Origin: Clavaria fumosa
Taxonomy: Eukaryota > Basidiomycota > Agaricomycetes > Agaricales > Clavariaceae
Assembly: GCA_951802425.1 (NCBI GenBank)
Contig: OX637794.1
Span: 62,001 to 126,000, forward strand
Direction: 5' to 3'
Length of the DNA stretch: 64,000 nt
Shown: positions 30,665 through 42,770 of the stretch, one piece after another
Position numbering within the stretch: position 1 is the stretch's first letter
Layout: each line of letters starts with the position of its first letter
Notes under the pieces: model-generated
Told to the model about the DNA's origin: nothing
Databases searched by the model: none
The model's input: only the letters and a program-made list of their open reading frames with translations
Translations under genes and position numbers: made by a program

Positions 30665-31444
30665 CTACGCCGTACAAACGGTCACTCTGCACAGCCGCGG
30701 GAGCGTTTGCTCGTCATCATCTGAGCTCGCAACCTCTTCATCCTCATGCTCTCCAACAGCATCTGGGTGCAACATTGAATCTTCTAACACTAGTTTTGGC
30801 TTCAGTGGGCGCTTGGGTCGAGGCGGTAAGTCTTTTGCACGGACTTTTGCGACCCGCAATCTCTCACACTCCACCATCCATGCCTCGATATCCTGGTTGT
30901 ACGGGGCCATCATTGCCTTCCACTCAAGCTCGACCACTTGCTTTGCAGCTTTTTTACTCTTTCGCCCTGCGGCTCGCCTTGCCTTTGCAGCAGCTTCGTC
31001 CTCTTTCTTCTGGTTGTGTGCTCTTAGTTGTTCGCCAAACTCGGGGTCTGTTAAATGTCTTCCAAGGCCTCCGGGAAAGAGTGTAGCTCAGTCAGTCTTG
31101 GGTTTGCCCTCTTTATGCTGCGTTTTCGTGCCTCGTCCACCCACTACCGTGATACTCCCTGGTCTGAAGGGGGGTATCCACTCTCGTCCATTCCATACAA
31201 ATCTTCAGGTCTGATTTCTGTTCACAACAAACTTCTCCACCAGCTCCAACCAACGTTTCTTGGTTTCAGGATTCAGGGCTTGTGCGCGTTGTGTGTCAAG
31301 CAGCTTGCTCCAGTGGGTTTGGAGCATGTCCCAATGTCGATCCAAGAACTGCCCTGCCCAGCTCCCTCCCATTTGTTCAGATCTAGTCCCAAGGCGGTTA
31401 TTTCGGACCAGGTTTGCGTGTTGTTCAATGTTGTTCAGGGTCAT
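30665..31444 (-). pseudogene. Decayed minus-strand gene of unknown function
   Basis: One frame of 260 codons broken only by two TGA codons (near 31214 and 31091), both compatible with former CGA. N-terminal part: MTLNNIEQHANLVRNNRLGT, HWDMLQTHWSKLLDTQRAQ. C-terminal part: DPEFGEQLRAHNQKKEDEAA with a Lys/Arg/Ala-rich helix, VVELEWKAMMAPYNQDIEAW, a basic-Pro stretch and an acidic tail HEDEEVASSDDDEQ. Looks like the charged C-terminal part of a larger protein; a transposon-associated origin is possible. A related decayed block lies just upstream at 31568-31900. Confidence 0.5.
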
Positions 31445-31567
31445 TGGGAAGCTTCGATCTGCTGATTCCTTGATGCAGCTTACAATAACAGCTTCGCTTC
31501 TTCAGCAGGTGTGAGCTTCTGCTGCTCTTCATGTGCCTCTCAGGTGCTCCTTCCCCTGTTACACCTG

Positions 31568-31900
31568 TTAATTATTGTTCTCCACTGAGACTCTATCCAT
31601 ATTCCTTCGCTTTTTGCCGCGCACTCCTGCGCGTGTGGGACTCCTTTGTCTGCTCATGATGGTAGGCATCAACTGCGTCCTGCAGCTTTGTATCCTTGGC
31701 ATGGCTCTTAATTTGAGCTTTGACACGTTCTGACAGCGCTCGGTAGGGAATAGGAAGGCGAGTTCAGGCCGGATGGTTCCGATGGAACGGGTTGACATGT
31801 GAAGAAGCATGCGTTTGATGCGCGCCGTCACGTTAAACGTTGATCCTGCTTTAGGACTCTCATTTTGCTTGGATTGCTTCCAGATGAGGGATGAGTTTAT
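31568..31900 (-). pseudogene. Decayed coding remnant, unknown
   Basis: Minus-strand coding-like DNA in two frames: TFNVTARIKRMLLHMSTRSI, then in another frame RALSERVKAQIKSHAKDTKL and DAYHHEQTKESHTRRSARQK. A frameshift near 31740 separates them. Probably the upstream part of the gene at 30665-31444. Confidence 0.35.
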
Positions 31901-31979
31901 ACAGGAATAAGTTCTATTTTGACTCAATCCAATCTTGAAGCCATAAAATGTGATGAAGTGGCAAAAATCTTGAAACAAA

Positions 31980-32470
31980 AGCGACCCAACTGGCTAATAC
32001 GCATGTCACTTCTCATTGATTCATTCAATCCAGCTGAATTTGGCAAGAAGGTAGATATAATAGGTTGCAATCTCTAAAAAAAATCACAAGGGATCTGGGC
32101 AAAAATAGGCGATCTTTGCTGCTGGTGTGTAAAGTGGTGGTGGTGTGCAAAGTGATGCTGGTAGATTGTATTTGACTATGTTTTTTGGCTATAAATGCCC
32201 TGCGTCATCCACCCAACGGCATCCTTTCCAAAAGTCTACGTCACAGTAAGGCAACAGGTGTTTCTGTGGGTCCGAGGGTCATTTGATGAAGAATAGGTGC
32301 CCACCGATGCACCAGCCATGCCCTGCAAGCCTAAGAGCGAGTAAGCAGGACGCGGCGACGCGATCACGAGGTCATGCGTTGCGATTTTCTTTTCCACGCC
32401 TCTTTTTTTTGTGGAAAAAAGCCTGAGAGTCCAGATTGTCTGTGGAATTGGTGAGAATTTGTGGTCAGTT
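31980..32470. other. No gene seen
   Basis: AT-rich intergenic DNA between the decayed gene and the 3' end of the JmjC gene; a short GTGGTGGTGTGCAAAGTG-type simple repeat near 32125-32160 and a CTATAAATG motif near 32190. Confidence 0.4.
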
Positions 32471-35400
32471 TTACTCCAAGAAAGATTTCTCAGAAAATGA
32501 CATGCCGTCGTTTTGAGAGTGTGGCCTTTTAGGACGCAGGTCTGGCTCAGATTCGTCATCTCCCGCTCCACTGGCATCTTCGTCTTGCTCCTCTCCAGAT
32601 GTCTGTGCATAGACTGGGTCATTCAACAAATCTTGGAGCTCTGTCCAGACCTGAGACTCATCGCGGGGAAAGATATGGAACTTTGGGCCGTTCCAAATGA
32701 ACCAGTGGCATTTGCTCGGATCGTCATTGAGAAGTTGCTCGAAGGAAAGTAGAAGATCCTGCCATTCCTTGCGGATGTGGTCAAGAACAGCCACGGTCAC
32801 CTGTTTCGTCGTAATTGTAAGCGGCGCCTTCTCTTCCCATCTCTTCATGTAGAAACAGAGCGCGGCGCCGAATTGAATGAGCGATCTGTTGAAGAGATAA
32901 CAAAGGTTTACCCCTTGATCTCCAATCTCCAAGACATATCGGTGGTTAAACCAGCTTTGAAAAATACGGTATCGCCACATCGCAGCATTTCGTTCTTCAA
33001 GAACCTCTGGATGAGATTTCTTGCCAGAGTGTTTTAGACCGAGCGCCGTCGCAAACTCAAGCATATTTCCGACCATTATGACATCCAAGAGACCCTCTTG
33101 AGTTGTGACGTCAGGAATGTGGGCAACTGTATCACTAAAGGCTAAAAACAATCTCAGATGGAATACTTTGCAATACAACAGGAAATACCATATTTTGATG
33201 CACCACCGACGTAGTGCTCAACCCAGATGGCCATCATCCTACTCAGGTATGTGCCTGTTGACTTGAGGTCCTGATTTGTGATGACCGGGTTAAGCACAAA
33301 TGTGTGCAGGGTTGAAGCGCAGGTCAGAGCCATAGTCGATGCGGAGTAGAAATGCCGGCCGTAGACTATCGTTGGCTCTGGACCAAGTACAAAGTGAAGT
33401 GTTCCAGGTTGCATGAAGCTGTTGGATTCTCAGTAAATGAAGCATGTGGGAATTGCTGTGACTTACAAAACATCCCCTGTCTTCAAATGGATTGCCTCTG
33501 CCTGCAGAAACCCTTTCCCTGTGCTACAGGCACCCCAGCTGAGAGGGAAGGCATGCGTCGAAAAGATGTCACCACGGTGATCTTCCTTCTCTACATTTTC
33601 ATGGCGACGTATCACCACCCACCATTTCGAGCCTGACATGATAGTCGAAATGACTGCAAGACCAGAATCGTCAATGTGTGGCATGCTCATGGTACCACCA
33701 GTTGAAGCAAGTCCCCAAATCAGGTCCTCCTTGTCAGCTCGATTGCTGATGAAGCCATCCACTTTGCGAGTTTGATGATGAGCCCACTCGTGGGTTGCAA
33801 GAGCGCTGATTTGAGTGTATATCAGTCAAAATGTCATGTCGATGCAGGGGTGGACATGCCTGAAGCGAGGTGGTGGGGGGAGACTGAGGTGGCCCATCGG
33901 GAAATCCAGGCCGTTTAAAATGCGACGTTTTCCCTCATCCCGCGTTGACTCCAGAAGGTCAGCAAGAGTACCAGTAGGGAGGAGGTTTACGTCTGGGTCC
34001 TTGCGCATCTCTGCAACTGCAGAAGATGAATTAGAAGGATCACCTGAAGTACTATGCGTGACTCACCTTGGAAGACACATTTCTGGTGTAATGGGCCCAA
34101 AGTCGACAACCCCTCCTCATCAAAGTTCAAAGGTGTCATGGGTGTGTTTGTGACCAGGATGTGACGGTGGCGGAAGATCTGTTGGACCTCTGTACTTGCC
34201 ATCTTCATGAAATCTGCCCAGGATGTGACGTATATGGCTGACCCCTTGGGGTCAAATATGGGGGACCTAGCGGCAGGAAAATGAGGCTTGGGGACTCTGT
34301 TGATATAACCTTCTTCCACCATTTCGATGATGTCACTCAACACAGGATACTCTTGGAATCCCTGCTCCATTTTGAGAGAGATCTTTGAAGAACAATATGT
34401 TTCAAACTCACTGAATCCTCTGTAGCAAAATGTTCATATAATGTTGGTTCATTATTGGGATTGGCATCAAACATCTTGACCTTAATCGCACGGTTCATCA
34501 TCTTTATTGACATGTGAGATTAAAATGTTGGATGGTAGTCAAGACTTCACTCACCTTCGGGGGAGGTAGAGAATGTAGCTCCTCAGTCTTCTCACTGTCC
34601 TGAATGAAATATAAGATGAAATGATGCAAGGATGATCATATTAGACATACCACTGTGAGATCAATAATAATTCGAACTGGCTTCACAGCCGACTTCTTCC
34701 CTGGAAACTTTCCCCAGCTCCTACTATTATCCTGTGGGGTCATTCCTTTCTCCTTTCTTGCTGTGGGCTCCTTGTCTGACATCAACTCATCGTCGTCTTC
34801 CTTGTCTGAGGCTTGAAGTCGCAGTCTCTTCACCGCCTTTCGTACTGGATGACCAGATCGACTTTCTTCTTGGGGTTGTGGGGGATTTTCCAAGACCTCC
34901 TCCTCTTCATTTGACTTGAATGCCAGTTCCTGTTCTGGCTCTTTCACTCCCTCACTTCCCTCAGCTGAAGCGACCCAACCCTTATCCCCATAATCTAGCA
35001 TGGGAAAGATTGGTGCTTGCTCCATGGGACCAGGGTCAGGAGCAGTAATTGCGATTATGACTTTCCCTTGATCTCACATTCAGCTTTCTTCAGAGACCAA
35101 GAAAACAAAATTGCTTACGGGACTGGGAATACCAATCAATCTCAATTTCTGGACCTTGAAACTTTGTGTGTAGCTCTTGGAACTCAGCGATGAAGGTACT
35201 CAAAGCTGCTGAAGTGTCACCGGTAATGCTTGCCTGCATGAGAGCCTTCCAGAGTGCTTTCTCCGTCAGACCCAAAAATGGTGGCTTTTCATTGCCAAGA
35301 GAAATTGCAGTCTGCGTTTCCAGCTCTGTGAACACTGTTTGATTTAGAACTGAAATGTGCTTACTGAAACTAAGTAACTGCGTCGGACTTGGGACCGTTC

Positions 35401-36526
35401 AAACCCTCTTGCAGACAGAGCAAAAAGAGGGGAGATGGCGACACAGTAATGGAAAAGCCTGCACACATGCTCAAAGAGCATGGGACCCAGATTCTGATCT
35501 GTGAGCCTTGAGATAAGGCTTGCGGACATTGTAAGACCCTCCCCCTCCAATTGTCTATGTGGAATGAGTTAATCGTGTAATGAGACAAGTACAACTCTGT
35601 TCTTACTCATTCAATATATTGACCCAGTCTTGGGTAGATTCAGCAAGATCGGCAGCACCATTCTGAAACATTGTTAGTAGTAGTTGTGGTAGTTCACTCA
35701 TTACTAACCAATCCAAACCAGGTGATGGCAAAGGCCATCATCTCAAAGTTGAGCAGGAGGGTTTTGACTTTGATGTCTCGCATTCGCTCGAGCCCACTGC
35801 CAAGGAACTTCACCGTCTTGATGAGGCGCTGCTGGTCTGTGGTTGGGTTGGCTGGAAGCACACTAAAGTATGTGGCTGGATTTTGAAGAGGATCCATGCT
35901 TTGAAAACCATGAGATCCCTGGGCCTTCTGAATCGGCTTGACCCAATCTTTTATCATCGCAATAAACTAAAAGATATAAGATACTTGGACAAGGGCAGGG
36001 AATTTGACACACCTCTCGAACCCTCTTTGGGACTTGTGGAAACTCAGAGTGAGGGCTCAACTGAACAGGACAAACTTCATTTCCTAAGGCAAACACCAAA
36101 CGGTCCAATAGCGAATGGCGAAAAATGAAATGGGCAGCACCCATCAGAGCAGACATGTCATGCTTGCCCCATTTGCCTTCACTCATTATGTCAGCAAAAG
36201 GGGCACAAAAGTACTCATTGACCGCCTTCTCCTTCTTGATTGCAGTGCGTCCTGGATGCATGCCGAAATTATCTAAAGATTGGGCAATTAACTGTCAATA
36301 AACTTTGATCAGAACATGAGCCCAAGTTTATATATATGTATTCAACCTTGCAAAGTGAAACTTGTTCTTCTCCAATGTTTGGATGGTTTCCCAGCCAAGT
36401 CGCAATGTTATCTTCGAGGGGTCCAGGTTGGGAGATGACATTGGTCATCCAGGGATACCTCTTGAAGACTGTGCTGGCACGGATGGTCTCTGGGTTGAAG
36501 ATCGTAAGAGATTTTGAAGTGGACAT
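32471..36526 (-). CDS. Multi-exon JmjC-like domain protein
   Basis: About 14 exons on the minus strand, ATG at 36526, stop at 32471. Clear joins: exon 1 36347-36526, exon 2 36013-36291, exon 3 35709-35966, exon 4 35607-35662, exon 5 35365-35554; introns are mostly 45-75 nt. Middle exons carry a helical region (FIAMIKDWVKPIQKAQGSHG) and a charged linker with a basic patch (RSGHPVRKAVKRLRLQASDK). The JmjC-like part has WGLASTGGTMSMPHIDDSGL, giving the His-x-Asp iron ligands, and TIVYGRHFYSASTMAL, giving the distal His, so the 2-oxoglutarate/Fe(II) site looks complete. The C-terminus is acidic with RPKRPHSQNDG. Substrate unknown; possibly one of the expanded JmjC-like families of mushrooms. No TGA decay seen, unlike all neighbours. 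One join (exon 5/6) is uncertain. Confidence 0.75.
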
Positions 36527-36584
36527 GGTGTTGCGTAGTCGGGAGAGTTCAAGTAAAATGATAAACTTGATGGTGGTGGCAGTG

Positions 36585-38476
36585 CCTGGGATCCCAACTG
36601 TTACAGGTCACATCACATGTCACATTTGGGAATATGAACTTGTTGTCATCTCAGTGAGTGGACTTGCCAATTTTTACTTTAGTAGGTTTGACAAGGTCTT
36701 CATGTTACAAAGTATTAGCACTAGCAGTTAACCCGTGCTATGCCACAGTTGATGCACTTAAAGTTTATGTAAGTCGTCACTCAATCGTAACAGTAATGAT
36801 GACAAAGCACGTGCGACATCTACCCTGTGTAAAACTAAGACGTAGACCCACTCGGTGGTGGCTGTTCCTCCACCCTACTGGTCTTGAGATGCTTCGAATT
36901 CGATGAACCAGTCCGAGAAAAATTGAATTTGAGTTTGCTGGGACTCACGTCAATGTAACCGAAGCATTCAAACTAACGTCTTCTGTCTCCAAGCCATAGA
37001 TTCCGCAGTAGAGTCATGGTGTTCCCACATCCAAGACCAGACTGAAATATGCAGTAGAGCAATAAAGCAAAGCAGAAGGAGTGGCACAAAAAGGAAAGCA
37101 GAAAAAGTTTGAGACAATGAAATGAGTGAGTAGAGGGCAAGCAAAGACCCCAAAAGGAAACAGAGGGATAAACGAAAGGAAAGGCAGAACCAGACAACTG
37201 AGTGAGTAGAGTATATGCATGTCGAGCGCGACGCCATCACGTGAATGCACCACGTGCTTTTGACGTTTGACTTTGACGTTGGTCTCACACGTGATACCAA
37301 CCTTCCTTTGTAGTATAGATGTGCTTCTGCTCAGCATCATGCTGTGCATGTGCTCGGAGTGAGACATTAGTCATTGTCAATGCCCATCCCCCAAATGTGG
37401 TGGGCTCATATTGGTTGTATCCCAAAAGGCATCAATATGGCAGGGAACCTGGTATGCAATGAATGCACATATTCTGTGCATAGACTTGTTTCCTAGTTCA
37501 ATCCTACAAAGTATGGGAAAAACTTTGGGCCATTGAAAGCTTTGCTAACACCGTTGTCCTTGTCACTCGTCTTTATCTTCTGCAAGTGTCTCAACGGTTT
37601 CCTTGACAGACCACCGGAGCTCATTACCATCCATTTCAATTGGAGTAAGCAATGGTTTTTGAGTTGCTTCACTGTGATGGGGAAACATTGTCAATTTGAA
37701 TTGCTCCTTGGAGTGTGTTGTGTACCCAGGTATTTTGTTTTCAGACCATGTGTTTGCTGATTCCTCAGCCCTTATGACATTATTGACACTTGAATTTAGC
37801 TTATCATGCAGACTACATACCCCATGAATCCCCATGAGTCTCCAGGAAAGTTTGCTTTCACAGACAGAACAAAAGCCTCATACTGTTGCCTACTCCAGTA
37901 ATTGGAGTCTTGATCAAACAGCAGATGGAGTTGCTGAAAGAACGCATGTCCTAGACATATTATTTTTAGATCATGACAGGAAAAGGTGCATAGGGTACAT
38001 ACCTTCTTCAGTCTTTCCCAAGAAATTTGACACATGCGATTGCATTGGGCGAACAAGATTCACATCCAAAAGCATTACGATGTGATGCCCTTTCGTATCT
38101 GGGTGGCTCATCTAATATGATCAGCAGTTGAAATGTAGCGGCTTGTGAAGACTGACTTTACATGCATATGCATCCCTTTCCAAGCGCAGCATTACCTGTG
38201 GGAATCCAACTCCTGTCAAAGTCATTGTGGCCCTTCCACAAACCAGTTAGTTGAACAAGTCGAAGCAGCAGTGGCCCTGCATAGAGATCAAGAGCAGGAA
38301 AGCTTACATGGCCCCCTGGACTTGAAGTGAAGCAACCAGAGAGTCTGGGCGGCTGACCTTTTGACCCACACGAACAGCAGGACAAGGAAGGATGAGTGGT
38401 GAAGACATAACTGATGCGCAAGTCACAGTACGTGAGTATTGGTCACAAATGTGACAGTAACGGTTGGGATCCCAGG
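36585..38476. repeat. Region bounded by a 20-bp inverted repeat
   Basis: Left end CCTGGGATCCCAACTGTTAC at 36585-36604. The right end, read on the minus strand from 38476, matches 19 of 20 positions, with TCACAT also shared nearby. No clear target duplication. The core GGGATCCC is itself palindromic, so chance or a shared palindromic motif is possible. The region contains remnants at 37563-38420. It may be a 1.9-kb TIR element. Confidence 0.3.
37563..38340 (-). pseudogene. Possible multi-exon gene fragment, unknown
   Basis: Coding-like minus-strand pieces separated by candidate GT..AG introns. In order: a piece with RLVQLTGLWKGHNDFDRSW (about 38200-38290); MSHPDTKGHHIVMLLDVNLV and SHVSNFLGKTEEG (about 37993-38107); GHAFFQQLHLLFDQDSNYW and YEAFVLSVKANFPGDSWGFM (37815-37945); and HSKEQFKLTMFPHHSEATQK ... 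ETVETLAEDKDE (37563-37740). The frames of the first and second pieces do not join cleanly. Family not recognised. Confidence 0.35.
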
Positions 38477-38527
38477 TGTTACAATGTCACAGACTCACGT
38501 GAAGCAAGTTGCGCTTTGCCTCCTCAC

Positions 38528-39560
38528 ATGACACACGCCGCTTCTCTTTCGACATTTGATCCCCACTATTTCACTGCTGAAACAACCCCACCAGCTTGGA
38601 AAATGACACATTGGACCACCCAAGAATATACCAAGATACTCACAGACAGCCTTGCAGGCTACAAAGAAGCAAACTCAAAAGGCAGAGCACGTATTGTCAA
38701 AGAAATCAAAGCGAAAATCAGGGATGCAGCCCAGAATGATCACAAGAACATTCCAGATGACCTAACCACAGTAACATAGAACCATTTTACCCATCTCCTT
38801 GCTTGATTTTTGATTTTGTGTCATCCTAGAAAATTCGCAACTGGCTACATAACAATCGTAGAGCTGTGGCCAGAGAAGAAGGCTCTTCTGATTCAGGAGG
38901 TGATTACTACCAAGGGCTCCTCTGTGATTTTCTCTGTCATCGTCAGATGCTTGGCCAAAAGATATTCCGGTTTCAGCATGTCCTTCCACAGCATCTAAGA
39001 GGGAAGGCATCAAGGCCACTGGTCAGCCATCACCAAGGATCTGAAGAAGAACCTTCATTGTCATCTGACAACAGGGTGAAGAGGCTGTCTCTCAAGAAGG
39101 GGAAGGCACAAGAAGATTGTGTCTATATCAGTACTGAGTGAGTGTTTTCATGTCATCATTATCATCAATGCACTTTTTAATTTTATAAAGTGAGGAATCT
39201 GGCTCACAGGAGTCAGATAATGATGGGCAGAGTGATGATGGGGATGATGATAGGGTCAATGCTTCTGTTCCCCCAACCACCGATGCAGAAGAATCCAGCC
39301 TGTGGAAGAAGGTGGATATTGAACAGTGTGATGGTGCTGAGGGGGGTGCTGAGGGGGTTGGGGTAGAAAGTGGTGATCATCCTGCCACTCATGTGGTAGT
39401 TGAGATCCATAATGAGGCAGAACCCAGCCTACAGAAAAGGAGATGGGTGGGGGGTGAAAAGGATGAGGAAAGGTCCAAGTCACTATATAGGACCAGGGCC
39501 AGACAGAGGGCCTCCATGGATGCAAAGAAACGGGTACTGCGACCAAGGAGGAATGGTTGA
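38528..39560 (+). CDS. Three-exon gene, N-terminal Trp-rich helical domain, acidic tail (unknown function)
   Basis: Exons 38528-38770, 38830-39137 and 39191-39560 join in frame (about 306 residues); introns are 59 and 53 nt. The N-terminal domain (residues ~25-95) contains WTTQEYTKILTDSLAGYKEA, RARIVKEIKAKIRDAAQ and KIRNWLHNNRRAVAREEGS, reminiscent of SANT/homeodomain-like helical DNA-binding domains, but I cannot assign a family. The middle has QHLRGKASRPL and a Lys-rich patch; the C-terminal third is acidic (EESGSQESDNDGQSDDGDDD) and ends basic (KKRVLRPRRNG). Start chosen at ATG 38528 because upstream in-frame DNA lies in the inverted-repeat region. Intact, with no TGA decay. Confidence 0.55.
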
Positions 39561-40591
39561 AAATAGATCTCAGTAGTGCAGTAAAATGTGAACAGGTTCC
39601 ATTTTACAGCTGTTTGACAATCATCTCCCAATAAGACAGTGAAGCATATCTTTATTCAGTATGGATCATATTCATAGCATGGAATATCTAAATGTGCATA
39701 TTGTGCAGGATGTCAGTCTCTCCAGATTCTAATAATTCTTTGTAATCTGTGCTCATGTAGTGCAATAGTTTAGCCCTTTTTAAGAGATACCAGATAATCA
39801 CAAGGAGTATGCCCTGATGGATGGCATATTTGGGGCCTTTTATGATGAATTGTGGAATAACAAATAATGATACTGCCTGCATCACTTGCCACATTCAATT
39901 ACAGATCATAATGGCTCAATTTTATGTCCAAATTTGCCATCTAAACTAACCATTTTTTAGTCTATTCAAATGCATATCAGGTTCTAGACAGTGCTTGCTG
40001 CATGGTATTCAAAAGGTCCATCCTTTTCTAAAGAACATCATCTTGCAATGTTCCTGATTCAGTTGACAGACCACATTTCATCCTAAGTTCACAGTGGCTC
40101 TATTGCATGTTTGGAGGTTGAGTTTGCTCCAACCTATTGGAAGCCTATTATAAGGCATATTGGTTTTGATTTCACCCTGCTGTATTAAGGTGTATGGTCT
40201 CATTTAACACTAATGCAGTCTCAGATGATGATGACCTTGTAATTTATGTTCCTATCAAATAGCATATCTGATCTATTGCTTCATAAACTCTATATATGCT
40301 TCATCCCCAGCCTCTTTGATATTATTTGTCATGTAAGGAGAGAAGTGTTTTGAATAGGGTGCTTCAGGCCCTCTTCACTGGTTGCTAAAATGTTCATTGG
40401 CTAGCTCTTTTGAAAGGGCATCATTAGTACCATGAGATCTGTGTATGTATAACATGACTTTGGTATATCGAGTTGATCGGCCGAGCCTATACGACTATAT
40501 CTCGGCTGACGATTGGCTGGGCCTATAAAAAGGGCATCAGTCAAAATTGGCTAGGCCTTTTGGATAGGGGGTGGGTGTGCTGAAGGGGGTG
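39561..40591. other. No gene seen (AT-rich)
   Basis: About 1 kb without credible ORFs. GATCGGCCGAGCCTATACGA and GGCTGGGCCTATAAAAAGG near 40475-40535 include a TATA-like motif directed at the palindrome. Confidence 0.5.
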
Positions 40592-42180
40592 CAGATAGTC
40601 ACCCATTTACCAGCATACCATTGCCCTTGTATGATTGTCTGCTCTCTTGTCTCTTCCCCATTCTCTTCATTCAGCAATTGTGTCTCCCCCATGTGTTGAT
40701 AGCTGTGGGCCACACACTTTGATACACATGCTTTCAAGCTTTGACACAAACTCAACTCATAACTTAACTGACTTTGTGAGATGGGGCATCCAGGACACCC
40801 ACTTTGACATTCACATCTAATCAACTTTGTGTGTCATGTGGGCATGGCAGTCCTGGACACCCACCTTGAGGTACACATCCAGTCAACTTACTTTGTACAT
40901 TATGAGAGATGTGGGTGTCCTGGTCCTCCTGGCATGGCTTACCTGTATCTGTATGATGTCCCAGCCTGCATCACATTGGATCTTGGTAGGTATGTAAGAC
41001 CTAGGGTTGGCATGCTAAGAGTGAGTAGCACAGGTGGTGTAAGTAGGATGGAGGGTGGACAGTGTGAGTGGAGTGAGTGGGTGGCACAGGCAAGGTGAGT
41101 AAGGCAGGTGGCACAAGTGAGGAGGTGCAAGTGAGGCAAGCCATGTGGTGTAGCACCAATGAGGTGAGTGGGCTGCTCATGTTCATCAGTCATTGCTTAT
41201 GTGTGCCATACAGTGCCTAGGCTATGTCCATGCTGCTCATAGCAACCCACCTCCAGACCCTGTTCTTTTTTCCCTTCCCCAGGTAGTCCAGCACAATGCA
41301 GTTCTGCCTCCTCCCCTTCCTTGCCATGTGCTATCCACTCTATGCTGCTTGTCTTGTTCTTCTGTCTGAGAGTCTTGTGATTAACATAGACTCACAAGAC
41401 TCCTAGACAGAAGAACAAGACAAGCAGCATAGAGTGGATAGCACATGGCAAGGAAGGGGAGGAGGCAGAACTGCATTGTGCTGGACTACCTGGGGAAGGG
41501 AAAAAAGAACAGGGTCTGGAGGTGGGTTGCTATGAGCAGCATGGACATAGCCTAGGCACTGTATGGCACACATAAGCAATGACTGATGAACATGAGCAGC
41601 CCACTCACCTCATTGGTGCTACACCACATGGCTTGCCTCACTTGCACCTCCTCACTTGTGCCACCTGCCTTACTCACCTTGCCTGTGCCACCCACTCACT
41701 CCACTCACACTGTCCACCCTCCATCCTACTTACACCACCTGTGCTACTCACTCTTAGCATGCCAACCCTAGGTCTTACATACCTACCAAGATCCAATGTG
41801 ATGCAGGCTGGGACATCATACAGATACAGGTAAGCCATGCCAGGAGGACCAGGACACCCACATCTCTCATAATGTACAAAGTAAGTTGACTGGATGTGTA
41901 CCTCAAGGTGGGTGTCCAGGACTGCCATGCCCACATGACACACAAAGTTGATTAGATGTGAATGTCAAAGTGGGTGTCCTGGATGCCCCATCTCACAAAG
42001 TCAGTTAAGTTATGAGTTGAGTTTGTGTCAAAGCTTGAAAGCATGTGTATCAAAGTGTGTGGCCCACAGCTATCAACACATGGGGGAGACACAATTGCTG
42101 AATGAAGAGAATGGGGAAGAGACAGGAGAGCAGACAATCATACAAGGGCAATGGTATGCTGGTACATGGGTGACTATCTG
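40592..42180. repeat. Near-perfect palindrome: 789-bp arms, 11-nt centre
   Basis: The left arm (40592-41380) is the reverse complement of the right arm (41392-42180) around TTAACATAGAC (41381-41391). Only a handful of mismatches are visible, for example near 41370, 42125 and 42163. ORFs of 61-89 codons occur as mirrored identical copies on both sides, which is expected from the symmetry. Transcription through it from either side would give a long hairpin RNA. No transposase or LTR structure was recognised in the arms. Confidence 0.92.
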
Positions 42181-42770
42181 ATGGTGCTACAGGGGCAACA
42201 GGGAGCACTTCAGATGGATGAGGGCTTGAATGGATGCTAGATGGAATGGAAGAAGAAGGCCCTTGGTTGGTAGTGGAGACAGGAAGGCATAACAATGTCA
42301 TCCATGTGGACAAGAAATACTGATGAAATGTCAGGTGGCTCCTTGTGACTCCATCCCTCAGGCCCAGTCCTCTTGGGACTTCAAACCCTGGTCCCTCTGG
42401 ATTTGCTTATTTGGATCCCCCTCTGAAGGAGGGGGTACTGGTGCAGCCAATTTTGTGTCTGTGTCTACAACCTGCTGGGCCCTGCCCTGGTCCTCCAGGC
42501 AGGGTGTCACACAGGGTGTCTTAGGATGGCCCCAGGGCCTCCAAGATACCTACAGCTCCAGAAAGACCCTTGCCTTCTATTCCCCAATATTCTCTCCTCC
42601 TTCCTTTCAGTCATGCCCTCCAGTTCTCTCTGCCATGCCAGCCCCTGGCAAGATCCTGTGTCCAGTTGAGTACCACCTTTGTCTATTTGCTGGGTCAGAT
42701 GGTCCAGTGAACCCAGAGGTAGATACAGGTGGCTCTGGACCTTGACCCTCCGTGGTCTGAGTCCGATGCA
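42181..42770. other. Non-coding or decayed retroelement DNA
   Basis: The minus strand next to the palindrome reads a Ser/Pro-rich stretch (PSSIHSSPHPSEVLPVAPVA), reminiscent of integrase-RT linkers of Ty1/copia elements, but no catalytic domain is visible. Further right is CT-rich DNA with CCCCCTCTGAAGGAGGGGGT. No gene claimed. Confidence 0.3.

Noticed and set aside
36968..37367. Minus-strand ORFs rich in Leu, Phe and Ser
   Set aside because: Overlap each other in different frames, with no splice logic or family similarity.
40537..42181. Paired ORFs with a Cys-rich start (MIRCECQSGCPGCP)
   Set aside because: Identical copies mirrored by the palindrome; no family recognised and no splice structure.
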